Below, piece after piece: positions 6,214 through 12,133 of a DNA stretch of 12,133 nt. The notes under the pieces are model-generated. The model saw only the letters and a list, made by a program, of their open reading frames with translations. It had not been told where the DNA came from and ran no database searches. The translations under genes were made by a program, and so were the position numbers. The stretch lies in the NCBI GenBank assembly GCA_017542695.1, contig JAFXWT010000224.1:1-12133 (forward strand), written 5' to 3'. Origin of the DNA: Clostridia bacterium. GTDB taxonomy: Bacteria; Bacillota_A; Clostridia; Oscillospirales; CAG-272. The stretch's first letter is position 1. The number at the start of each line of letters is the position of its first letter.

Positions 6214-7626
6214 ATGAAGCTTTACAATACATTGTCAAAACAGATCGAGGAGTTTGTGCCGAATGAGGCGGGCAAGGTGAAAATGTACACCTGCGGTCCG
6301 ACTGTTTATCACTACGCGCACATAGGCAATCTCCGCACATATATAATGGAAGACGTGCTCGAAAAATTCCTGCGTTTTTACGGATATGACGTGATGCGCG
6401 TGATGAATGTCACCGACGTCGGACATCTGACGTCGGACGGCGACACGGGCGAGGATAAAATGCTTAAAGGCGCGAAGCGCGAGAACAAGACCGTCATGGA
6501 GATCGCAAAATTCTACGAGGACGCGTTCTTTTCCGACTGCAAAAAGCTGAACATCAAATATCCCGATATCGTTCAGCCGGCGACGGGGTGCATCGACGAG
6601 TTCATCCGCCTTGTCGAAGGGCTGATTGAAAAGGGATACGGCTACGTCGCGGGCGGCAATGTGTATTTTGACACGTCGAAAGTCAAAGATTACTACGCGC
6701 TCTCGGGGCACAGCACAGACGAGCTTATGGTCGGAGTGCGCGACGACGTTGACGAGGACACAAACAAGCGTAACAAAGCAGATTTCGTGCTTTGGTTCAC
6801 AAAGTCGAAGTTCGAGGATCAGGAGCTGAAATGGGAAAGCCCGTGGGGGCTCGGCTACCCCGGCTGGCACATCGAGTGCTCGGGAATTTCCATGAAATAT
6901 CTCGGTGATCGCATTGATATCCACTGCGGCGGCGTTGACAATATTTTCCCGCATCATACAAATGAGATCGCGCAGAGCGAGGCGTACGTCGGGCACAAGT
7001 GGTGCAATTATTGGTTCCATGTTCAGCACCTCAACGACGAAACGGGCAAAATGTCAAAGTCGAAAGGCGAATTTCTCACCGTTTCGCTGCTCGAAGAAAA
7101 AGGGTACGATCCGCTCGTTTACCGCCTTTTCTGTCTGCAGTCGCACTACCGCAAGCCGCTCACGTTCTCGTATGAGCAGCTTGACAACTCGAAAGCCGCT
7201 TACGAAAAACTCGTCAAGAAGATAGCAAATCAGAGCGGCGGCGACGTTGACGACAAAAAAGTTACGGAATATAAACAAAAATTCATCGACAAGGTAGGCA
7301 TGGACCTCAACACGTCGTCGGGACTGACGGTTCTTTACGACGCGCTGAAAGAAGACGTGTCGGGCGCGACGAAGCGCACGATAATCGCCGAGCTTGACAA
7401 GGTGCTCTCGCTCGGGCTGATCGCAGCGGCGGACAAACTGAATGAAAAACACGAAGTGCCCGTCGTTTCCGCCGAGGACCGGTGGATCGTCGATCTGATC
7501 AACGAGCGCGCCGCGGCAAAGAAAAACAAGGACTACGCCCGCGCCGACGCCATCCGTGCCGAGCTCGCCGAAAAGGGAATAACACTCGTCGACACCAAAG
7601 ACGGCACGACGTTCAGTAAGGGATGA
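6214..7626 (+). CDS. cysS: Cysteine--tRNA ligase
   Basis: A 470-residue protein of the expected family length. It charges tRNA-Cys with cysteine using ATP, in the cytosol. It is a class I synthetase: HIGN at 36-39 (the HIGH motif), K-M-S-K-S at 279-283, and zinc ligands C27 (T-C-G-P-T-V-Y), C222 (G-W-H-I-E-C-S), H247 and E251 (P-H-H-T-N-E). The anticodon-binding C-terminal helices end in a segment typical of the family (D-Y-A-R-A-D-A-I-R). The start ATG has GGAGGA (6205-6210) just upstream. The gene has its own promoter and no terminator after it. RimO and pgsA follow on the same strand, so it may head a three-gene transcript. No residue essential to the family is missing. Confidence 0.97.
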   Translation: MKLYNTLSKQIEEFVPNEAGKVKMYTCGPTVYHYAHIGNLRTYIMEDVLEKFLRFYGYDVMRVMNVTDVGHLTSDGDTGEDKMLKGAKRENKTVMEIAKFYEDAFFSDCKKLNIKYPDIVQPATGCIDEFIRLVEGLIEKGYGYVAGGNVYFDTSKVKDYYALSGHSTDELMVGVRDDVDEDTNKRNKADFVLWFTKSKFEDQELKWESPWGLGYPGWHIECSGISMKYLGDRIDIHCGGVDNIFPHHTNEIAQSEAYVGHKWCNYWFHVQHLNDETGKMSKSKGEFLTVSLLEEKGYDPLVYRLFCLQSHYRKPLTFSYEQLDNSKAAYEKLVKKIANQSGGDVDDKKVTEYKQKFIDKVGMDLNTSSGLTVLYDALKEDVSGATKRTIIAELDKVLSLGLIAAADKLNEKHEVPVVSAEDRWIVDLINERAAAKKNKDYARADAIRAELAEKGITLVDTKDGTTFSKG

Positions 7627-7715
7627 CCGTGCATCCCTGTTGGCGGAAAGCCGAAAAATCGCACCGTGCCTTAATTTTCAAATACTATACAAACGTATAA
7701 AAGGATTTTACACAC

Positions 7716-9059
7716 ATGGATAAAACAGCAAAGATCGGCTTTGTTTCGCTCGGATGCTCGAAAAATCTCGTCGATACGGAAACGATGCTCGCGCGGCTCG
7801 CCGCCGCGGGATACGAGATAACCCCCGAAGAAACGGAGGCCGACGCTATCGTCGTCAACACGTGCGCGTTCATCGAGAGCGCGAAAAAAGAATCCATCGA
7901 CAGCATCCTCGACATCGCATGGCTGAAAAAGCACCACAAGCTGAAAGCCATCGTCGTTACGGGGTGCCTCGCCGAGCGATACAAGGATGAAATATTCAAG
8001 GAAATTCCCGAAGTCGACGCCGTGCTTGGCATCGGGGGCGAGAAAAGCATCGTCGAAGCCATCGACAGCGTGCTTAACAAAAAGCGCTTTTCGGACTATT
8101 TCGACAAGGAAAAATCGCTCCTCGGCGGAGAGCGCGTCGTTACAACTCCAGAATACACGGCATACCTCAAGATCGCCGAGGGGTGCGACAACCGTTGCAC
8201 GTACTGCGCCATTCCGCTCATCCGCGGCGGCTTCCGCTCGCGCAAAATTGAGGATATCATCGCCGAGGCGAAGGACCTCGAAGCTCTCGGCGTAAAAGAG
8301 CTGAACCTCATCGCGCAGGACACGTCGCGCTACGGGCTCGACATTTACGGCGAATACAAGCTCGCCGAGCTCGCGCGCCGTATCACCGAGGAAACAAAAA
8401 TCCCGTGGGTGCGCCTGCTTTATTGCTATCCGGACAAGATCACGGACGAACTGATCGCCGAGATACGCGACAACCCGCGCATCGTAAAATACCTTGACAT
8501 CCCGATTCAGCACATCAGCGACAAAATTCTCCGCGCGATGAACCGCCACGGCGACAGCACCATGATCAAGGATACGATCGCGCGCGTTCGCGCCGCTATT
8601 CCGGATATCACGCTCCGCACGACGCTGATCGTCGGCTTCCCGGGCGAAACAGAGGAGGACTTCAACGAGCTGTGTGAGTTCGTCAAGGAGGCGAAATTCG
8701 ACCGCCTCGGCGCATTCACGTATTCGCGCGAAGAGGACACGCCCGCCTGCGACCTGCCCGATCAGATCGACGAGCAAACGAAGCAGGATCGCTACGATAT
8801 AATAATGAAAGAGCAAATGCATATCGTCAGTGAGAAGAACGAGCGCTTCATCGGCAAAAAAATGCGCGTGCTCTGCGAGGCGTACGATCAGGTCGCTGAG
8901 ATCTACTACGGACGCGGCGAAGGCGACGCGCCCGATATTGACACTAAAGTTTATTTTTCAAACCCCAAGGGTGCGAAAAGAATAAATCCAGGTGAATTTG
9001 TCACGGTCACGATCGACGAAACAGTCGACTACGACCTTGTCGGCCGTGCCATCAGGTGA
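7716..9059 (+). CDS. rimO: Ribosomal protein S12 (aspartate C3) methylthiotransferase RimO
   Basis: A 447-residue radical SAM enzyme that adds a methylthio group to a conserved aspartate of ribosomal protein S12. The N-terminal UPF0004 domain carries cluster cysteines C14 (L-G-C-S-K-N), C50 (N-T-C-A-F) and C84 (T-G-C-L-A). The radical SAM motif is C157-x3-C161-x2-C164. The C-terminal part (about 375-447) fits a TRAM domain. RimO rather than MiaB is favoured by S-L-G-C-S-K-N-L-V-D-T-E, L-I-A-Q-D-T-S-R-Y-G and I-P-W-V-R-L-L-Y. The start is ATG 7716 with AAAAGGA ten bases upstream. The gap from cysS is 89 bases with no terminator or good promoter. PgsA follows after 12 bases, a pairing widely conserved in Firmicutes. 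Confidence 0.95.
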   Translation: MDKTAKIGFVSLGCSKNLVDTETMLARLAAAGYEITPEETEADAIVVNTCAFIESAKKESIDSILDIAWLKKHHKLKAIVVTGCLAERYKDEIFKEIPEVDAVLGIGGEKSIVEAIDSVLNKKRFSDYFDKEKSLLGGERVVTTPEYTAYLKIAEGCDNRCTYCAIPLIRGGFRSRKIEDIIAEAKDLEALGVKELNLIAQDTSRYGLDIYGEYKLAELARRITEETKIPWVRLLYCYPDKITDELIAEIRDNPRIVKYLDIPIQHISDKILRAMNRHGDSTMIKDTIARVRAAIPDITLRTTLIVGFPGETEEDFNELCEFVKEAKFDRLGAFTYSREEDTPACDLPDQIDEQTKQDRYDIIMKEQMHIVSEKNERFIGKKMRVLCEAYDQVAEIYYGRGEGDAPDIDTKVYFSNPKGAKRINPGEFVTVTIDETVDYDLVGRAIR

Positions 9060-9071
9060 AAGGAGAAAAGC

Positions 9072-9656
9072 ATGAATTTACCTAACAAATTGACAGTGAT
9101 GCGTATCTGTCTCGTGCCTTCGATGATGCTCTTTATCGTATTTGATTTCGGGCTGGGCGCGTGGTCGAAGCTGATCGCGATGGCACTTTTCTCGATAGCG
9201 TCGCTGACCGACCTTTTCGACGGCAAGATTGCGAGAAAATATAACCTCGTAACAAATTTCGGCAAATTCCTCGATCCCGTGGCGGATAAATTTCTCGTCA
9301 TCGGCGCACTGATTTCAATGTGCCTGATCGCGCCGAACGATGTTTACGGGAAAATTCTCCTGCTCGGTACGGCGATAGTCATCTTCCGCGAGCTTGCGGT
9401 GACGTCGCTCCGCCTCATCGCCGTCAACGCCGAAGGCGTTGTGATCGCGGCAAACATTTTCGGTAAGATGAAAACCACGATGCAGATAGTGTTCGTTTTG
9501 ACGGCGCTTCTCGAAGAATTCCTTCGTATGCTCGGCGTGATCGACCTTCTTCACATCCCGTCGTACGTCACGCTCGCCGTGATGACGTTTATGACAGTCT
9601 TTTCCGGAATTACATACGCCAAGGCGTATTGGAAATACATCGGCGAAACGAAATGA
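9072..9656 (+). CDS. pgsA: CDP-diacylglycerol--glycerol-3-phosphate 3-phosphatidyltransferase
   Basis: A 194-residue integral membrane enzyme that makes phosphatidylglycerophosphate from CDP-diacylglycerol and sn-glycerol 3-phosphate, the committed step of phosphatidylglycerol and cardiolipin synthesis. The CDP-alcohol phosphotransferase signature is complete: D50-G51-x2-A54-R55-x8-G64-x3-D68-x3-D72, preceded by D47. Several hydrophobic segments follow (about 74-92, 95-120, 135-150, 160-185), as expected for a six-helix protein. The N-terminus M-N-L-P-N-K-L-T is typical of the family. The ribosome site AAAGGAG (9059-9065) overlaps the end of the rimO stop codon, so the two genes are translationally close. 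Phosphatidylglycerol is also the lipid donor for lipoprotein maturation, which the three lipoproteins of this window would need. Confidence 0.95.
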   Translation: MNLPNKLTVMRICLVPSMMLFIVFDFGLGAWSKLIAMALFSIASLTDLFDGKIARKYNLVTNFGKFLDPVADKFLVIGALISMCLIAPNDVYGKILLLGTAIVIFRELAVTSLRLIAVNAEGVVIAANIFGKMKTTMQIVFVLTALLEEFLRMLGVIDLLHIPSYVTLAVMTFMTVFSGITYAKAYWKYIGETK

Positions 9657-9666
9657 CTTTATCCTA

Positions 9667-9695
9667 TTGACATAATGACAAAAATATAATACAAT
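9667..9695 (+). promoter_or_regulatory. Strong promoter of the DUF1292 gene
   Basis: Perfect -35 TTGACA (9667-9672), 17-base spacer, -10 TACAAT (9690-9695). Two further TATAAT hexamers (9685-9690 and 9695-9700) surround it at non-optimal spacing. It starts ten bases after the pgsA stop and may also feed the downstream RNA. Confidence 0.8.
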
Positions 9696-9731
9696 ATAAT
9701 CAGAAAAAGAATTTGAAAGGAAACTATCACA

Positions 9732-10022
9732 GTGGACGGCGAACTTAATGAATCAAACAGCATCATCCTGACCGACGAAGACGGCAAGGAAGTCGAATTT
9801 GAATTTGTCGACAGTTTTGATTTCGAAGAAAACACATACTACGTTCTCATTCCGACGGAAGACAACAAAGACGAGGAATACGTGATTCTTAGACTCGAAA
9901 AAGACGAAAACGGCGACGATATCCTCTCCACCATTGACGACGACGAAGAATTCGATCGCGTTGCGGATTATTTTGAGGACGAATACCTTTCCGAGATAGA
10001 TTATGACGCGGACGCGGAATAA
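9732..10022 (+). CDS. DUF1292 family protein
   Basis: A 96-residue, very acidic protein of the DUF1292 family, a small cytosolic Firmicutes family without known function. It shows the family's order of elements: I-I-L-T-D-E-D-G-K-E-V-E-F-E, a Y-Y-V-L-I-P segment, E-Y-V-I-L-R-L-E-K-D-E-N-G-D-D and a D-D-E-E-F-D tail. About one third of the residues are D or E. It uses GTG as start at 9732, with AAAGG (9716-9720) eleven bases upstream; no better start is seen. In many Firmicutes such genes sit near ruvX or alaS; here it stands alone behind a strong promoter and before a structured RNA candidate with a terminator. Confidence 0.87.
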   Translation: MDGELNESNSIILTDEDGKEVEFEFVDSFDFEENTYYVLIPTEDNKDEEYVILRLEKDENGDDILSTIDDDEEFDRVADYFEDEYLSEIDYDADAE

Positions 10023-10050
10023 TAACAGGGAAGGGTGCATAGAATATTAA

Positions 10051-10270
10051 CGGATGGAGACATCCTCCTGCGACTTTAGTGATGTGCCGCTAATTAAACC
10101 TACACTCAACACTTGGAGTTCGGGAAACGGACAGGGAATGCAGACCTCCCGACAAAGCCCTGCTTACGTCACGGCTTTGCTCGGACGTTGGGAGCACAAA
10201 TGCCGTTCGATGAACACCACCCTTGCTTATGGCAGGGTCTTAATTCCGGCACACACGGAGGAGCGGGGTA
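10051..10270 (+). ncRNA. Structured non-coding RNA candidate
   Basis: No credible protein lies here, but the strand folds extensively. Visible helices: GGATG-GAGA-CATCC with a GNRA-type loop (10052-10065); an outer closing helix CTCCT/AGGAG (10065-10069/10259-10263); TGTGCCG/CGGCACA (10083-10089/10247-10253), continued by AATTAA/TTAATT (10092-10097/10240-10245); inside these, ACTC/GAGT (10103-10119), TCGGGA/TCCCGA, CAAAGCC/GGCTTTG (10153-10159/10173-10179) and ACCCT/AGGGT (10219-10223/10234-10238). ACGTC in the loop of the CAAAGCC hairpin (10166-10170) can pair with GACGT downstream (10184-10188), an H-type pseudoknot. The candidate ends just before a strong terminator. The multi-branched fold argues against 6S RNA; size and taxon could fit the raiA motif RNA, which I cannot confirm from memory. 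It could also be a long 3' UTR of the DUF1292 gene. Confidence 0.6.
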
Positions 10271-10280
10271 ACTTTGAATA

Positions 10281-10324
10281 AAAAAGACCGCTTTCGGCTT
10301 TTTGCCCAAAGCGGTCTTTTTTTA
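10281..10324 (+). terminator. Strong Rho-independent terminator after the RNA candidate
   Basis: A 14-bp stem AAAAAGACCGCTTT (10281-10294) / AAAGCGGTCTTTTT (10308-10321). After one C-C mismatch comes an inner GGC/GCC stem with loop TTTTT. A T-run continues to 10323. It can work in both directions. Confidence 0.92.
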
Positions 10325-10368
10325 TTTTGTTCGCCATTGTGTCAAGCGATGCGTTCACTTTGGCATAT

Positions 10369-10384
10369 GCGCCATATATGGCGC
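10369..10384. repeat. Perfect 16-bp palindrome between two convergent terminators
   Basis: GCGCCATATATGGCGC is fully self-complementary. It lies in the short gap between the terminators at 10281-10324 and 10395-10424. A weaker imperfect inverted repeat, GCCATTGTG/CACTTTGGC, sits just to its left. No promoter is near, so an operator role is not obvious. Confidence 0.6.
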
Positions 10385-10394
10385 GAAAATTAAA

Positions 10395-10424
10395 AAAACA
10401 GAGTTTCCGAAGAAACTCTGTTTT
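10395..10424 (-). terminator. Terminator of the PTT-repeat lipoprotein gene
   Basis: A 13-bp stem AAAACAGAGTTTC (10395-10407) / GAAACTCTGTTTT (10412-10424). Read on the minus strand the loop is TTCG, a very stable tetraloop, followed by a long T-run. It lies 15 bases after the stop codon, and can also work on the plus strand. Confidence 0.92.
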
Positions 10425-10439
10425 GTTTTTGTTTAGCTA

Positions 10440-11639
10440 TTATGCGTTCTCAGCTTCTTTTTCGATGTTGCTCTTGTAAGCGTCGAGCTGGTCGAGAGAA
10501 GAACCGAATACGATGTAGTCAACTTCTACATATGTACCCTGTTTAGCATTTGCCCGAGAGTCGCAGTTCGGGTTGCCGCTATCGCCGTAGTCAGCTGCGC
10601 CGAGGAGCCAGAAGTAGAGGCCGCCTGCTTCAGCAGCTGCTGCGCAGTAGTTGTTCGCACCGATGAGACCGAGGTTTCTCGGATCCTTAGCTGCTGCAAC
10701 GAACTGAGCGAATGTAGCTGTGTTGCACCACGATTCCTGACCAACCTTTGAGCCGTCAGCAAGTGTTACCTGGCTGGAGCCCCAACCGAAACGGTTAGAA
10801 GCAAGAGCGTTCGTGAAAGCAAGGTCATATGTGTATGTAGCATACTTATCTGTAGCTGTGCATGTCTTGGAACCAACAGAACCCTGGAGGTAGAGGTTCG
10901 AGCAACGGAGCGTCGTGAAGAAGCCGGGGCTGTTCGATGCGGACCACCAGACACCGATCATGTTGTTCGATGTGTTGTTGATGAGGCGAACCTTCATGTA
11001 CTGATGACGGCCTACCCAGCTCTTACCAACGTTAGCCGTTGTGTAAGGATACTTGGACCATGTGCCCCAACCCGGGAAGAAGCCTTCATCTTCGAATTCG
11101 TAGTCATATGTAATGAGCGATTCGAACATAAGAGCGTAAGCTGTGTTCGGTGTTTCACCTTCTACGTAGTCAGCCATTACCCAAATCTTCCAAGAATCTT
11201 CTTTGTACTCGATGTAGAGGTAAGCCGAGTTGTACGTAAGACCGTCAACAAGGTACTCGTGAGCGGAAAGGTTGTTCTGAACCGCATACGAGTCTGTACC
11301 GAAGTCAAAACGTGCGTAAAGCGGAAGCGTTGTGCCTGCTGACATAGTTGTTTCCGATGCAGTTGTTACGTCCGTTGTGGGCTCTGCCGTTGTGGGCTCA
11401 GCCGTTGTCGGCTCTGCCGTTGTGGGTTCTGCCGTTGTCGGTTCTGCCGTTGTGGGCTCAGCCGTTGTCGGAGCAGCCGTTGTCGGTGCAGCCGTTGTGG
11501 GCGCAGCCGTGGTCGGTGCAGCCGTTGTGGGCTCTGTTGTAGGTTCGCTCGTGGAATCCGGTTTTTCTTCGCAGCTAACGAGAGCGAATACAGTGAAGAG
11601 CATTACAACAGCAATTATGAGTGACCAAAATCTCTTCAT
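10440..11639 (-). CDS. Surface lipoprotein with Pro-Thr-Thr repeat linker and unknown C-terminal domain
   Basis: A 399-residue protein. Residues 1-23 form a lipoprotein signal peptide (M-K-R-F-W-S-L-I-I) ending in lipobox L20-V21-S22-C23. A linker of five-residue repeats follows: PTTAA four times (37-56), PTTAE six times (57-86), then PTTDV; such Pro/Thr linkers usually span the cell wall and may be glycosylated. The C-terminal 300 residues are rich in aromatic residues, G and N, with beta-sandwich character and five cysteines, ending near Y-V-E-V-D-Y-I-V-F-G-S-S. A carbohydrate-binding role is a guess. The frame begins 14 codons earlier, but ATG 11639 has AAAAGGAGA (complement of 11647-11655) and the signal peptide. 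Codon choice (GCT/GCA, ACA, GGT, AAG) differs from the neighbouring genes, as expected for very high expression or foreign origin. Confidence 0.86.
   Translation of the reverse strand: MKRFWSLIIAVVMLFTVFALVSCEEKPDSTSEPTTEPTTAAPTTAAPTTAAPTTAAPTTAEPTTAEPTTAEPTTAEPTTAEPTTAEPTTDVTTASETTMSAGTTLPLYARFDFGTDSYAVQNNLSAHEYLVDGLTYNSAYLYIEYKEDSWKIWVMADYVEGETPNTAYALMFESLITYDYEFEDEGFFPGWGTWSKYPYTTANVGKSWVGRHQYMKVRLINNTSNNMIGVWWSASNSPGFFTTLRCSNLYLQGSVGSKTCTATDKYATYTYDLAFTNALASNRFGWGSSQVTLADGSKVGQESWCNTATFAQFVAAAKDPRNLGLIGANNYCAAAAEAGGLYFWLLGAADYGDSGNPNCDSRANAKQGTYVEVDYIVFGSSLDQLDAYKSNIEKEAENA
11367..11531 (-). repeat. 15-bp tandem repeat array coding the PTT linker
   Basis: Eleven in-frame 15-bp units encode PTTAA x4, PTTAE x6 and PTTDV. 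Units differ at a few third positions and at the GCA/GAG-type codon that switches A to E. Such an array can change copy number by slippage in whole units without breaking the frame. Confidence 0.9.
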
Positions 11640-11719
11640 AAGAAAATCTCCTTTTAGATAAAGAATTTTTTTACCGTACAAGATATCGTCTGAAAAATAC
11701 CCCGCACTGCTTTATTGTT

Positions 11720-11748
11720 ATTTTAGCATTAACATTCCGATTTGTCAA
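11720..11748 (-). promoter_or_regulatory. Near-consensus promoter of the PTT-repeat lipoprotein gene
   Basis: On the minus strand, perfect -35 TTGACA (complement of 11743-11748), 17-base spacer, -10 TAAAAT (complement of 11720-11725) preceded by TGC, an extended -10. The leader would be about 70 bases. This is one of the two best promoters in the window and fits high expression. Confidence 0.85.
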
Positions 11749-11975
11749 GGGGTTTAATGAATTCTTGCGAAAAAAAATATTCCTTTTTTGCAAAAATATG
11801 AACTTTTTTAACGATTTTTCGGCTTGAGGACAAATATTTTTTGTTTTTAACGTAAAAATTGCGCCGTCTCAACGGTTTTTTCATTATATATTATTCACGG
11901 ACACGCAGTTTGATTACATCGGATCGCGTACTTTTTCCGCAAAGCCGATAAAAATACAGTGTATATGGTTATGTA
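11749..11975. other. AT-rich non-coding stretch
   Basis: There is no open frame with a plausible ribosome site. It holds long A and T runs, an AT hairpin TGC-G-AAAAAA/TTTTTTGCA (about 11766-11791) and a tiny CCGT/ACGG hairpin before six T (about 11870-11881) that could be a weak plus-strand terminator. I see no RNA gene or recognisable regulatory site. Confidence 0.5.
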
Positions 11976-11993
11976 CCCGCGGCGAGCCGCGGG
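11976..11993 (-). other. GC hairpin after the M23 peptidase gene, weak terminator candidate
   Basis: CCCGCGG (11976-11982), loop CGAG, CCGCGGG (11987-11993), a perfect 7-bp stem six bases after the peptidase stop. No T-run follows on the minus strand, so intrinsic termination is uncertain. Confidence 0.4.
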
Positions 11994-11998
11994 AGAGA

Positions 11999-12133
11999 TC
12001 AATCTTCGTACCATACCGAGCCGGCGGATGCCGACACGTTGATATACGACAGCGGGCTGACGTATTTTCCGTTTACCGTGACCGCGAAATGAAGGTGCGG
12101 CAAGTCGGATATTTCGAGGAGCGCGGTGTCTCC
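11999..12133 (-). CDS. M23 family metallopeptidase, C-terminal fragment
   Basis: Only the last 44 codons and the stop are inside the window; the rest lies beyond the right edge. Read from 12133, the frame gives G-D-T-A-L-L-E-I-S-D-L-P-H-L-H-F-A-V-T-V-N-G-K-Y-V-S-P-L-S-Y-I and then a Ser/Ala tail. H-L-H-F is the conserved H-x-H zinc motif of LytM-type M23 endopeptidases, and the following N-G-x-x-x-x-P-x-x-Y-I is their usual end. Family role: cleavage of peptidoglycan cross-bridges or peptides, or, in degenerate members, activation of other hydrolases at the cell surface. In sporulating Clostridia some members act in engulfment (SpoIIQ-like), but the fragment is too short to assign. A GC hairpin follows the stop. 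Confidence 0.85.
   Translation of the reverse strand, partial: GDTALLEISDLPHLHFAVTVNGKYVSPLSYINVSASAGSVWYED

Noticed and set aside
6029..6340. An N-terminal extension of the BIG2 lipoprotein by 104 residues
   Set aside because: It would overlap cysS and both promoters and bury the signal peptide inside the protein; the AGGAGG site and lipobox support the start at 6028.
6235..7029. A 264-codon open frame on the minus strand, opposite cysS
   Set aside because: It is antisense to cysS, where all catalytic motifs are intact, and has no start signal.
7620..7637. Hairpin GGGATG/CATCCC overlapping the cysS stop codon
   Set aside because: There is no T-run after it, so it is not an intrinsic terminator. 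A 6-bp stem is within chance.
7686..7699. TATAC/GTATA inverted repeat before rimO, as promoter or operator
   Set aside because: The TATACA-like hexamer has no -35 partner at proper spacing, and the repeat is only 5 bp. RimO is better read as co-transcribed with cysS.
7671..8822. A 383-codon open frame on the minus strand, opposite rimO
   Set aside because: It has no ribosome site and no family pattern, and lies over a fully supported rimO. It arises from the biased codon use.
10051..10270. 6S RNA, tmRNA or RNase P RNA as the identity of the structured RNA
   Set aside because: The fold is multi-branched rather than one long hairpin with a central bubble, there is no tag-peptide frame or tRNA-like Ala end, and the conserved RNase P segments are absent.
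10054..10281. A 75-residue open frame inside the RNA candidate
   Set aside because: The frame has no ribosome site and its sequence is explained by the helices of the RNA fold; composition does not look like a protein of this genome.

Overview
The window looks like a chromosomal segment of a Gram-positive anaerobe of the Bacillota, most likely an uncultivated gut or rumen-type Clostridia lineage. The grounds are consensus AGGAGG ribosome binding sites, sigma-A type promoters, three lipoproteins with short lipobox signal peptides, a DUF1292 gene, a rimO-pgsA gene pair, an ATP-type pckA, and intergenic hairpin repeats of a kind I associate with gut Clostridia. Base composition is mixed: housekeeping genes use many GC-ending codons, while the XRE regulator and the small lipoprotein are visibly AT-richer. 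No rRNA, tRNA, CRISPR array, transposase or phage gene is visible.

Layout from left to right. (1) 1-768 (+) is the C-terminal three quarters of a divergent glycerol-3-phosphate dehydrogenase, whose stop codon lies in the loop of its own terminator. (2) 769-1087 is non-coding and filled with tandem small hairpins (MITE/REP-like). (3) 1147-2223 (+) is an XRE-family regulator with a long helical C-terminal part. It converges on pckA (2265-3836, -) across a shared bidirectional terminator. (4) 3906-4148 holds a second, strongly folded intergenic repeat. It shares one hairpin module with the first repeat, with compensating stem changes. (5) 4186-6028 (-) carries two lipoprotein genes: a 461-residue protein with an Ig-like (BIG2) domain and a conserved C-terminal domain of unknown function, then a 128-residue protein, probably on one transcript. 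(6) A divergent promoter pair at 6096-6181 separates these from cysS-rimO-pgsA (6214-9656, +), covering tRNA charging, ribosome modification and phospholipid synthesis. (7) A strong promoter starts a unit with a DUF1292 gene, a roughly 220-nt structured RNA candidate and a terminator ending near 10324. (8) On the opposite strand is a lipoprotein with a Pro-Thr-Thr repeat linker, a near-consensus promoter and distinct codon choice. (9) The right edge holds the last 44 residues of an M23 peptidase (-).

The core genes are ordinary. The most interesting items are the structured RNA candidate at 10051-10270, the hairpin module shared by the two intergenic repeats with covariation, the unnamed C-terminal domain of the 461-residue lipoprotein, and the PTT-repeat lipoprotein with its distinct codon usage. 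I found no clear multi-gene defence or mobile system.
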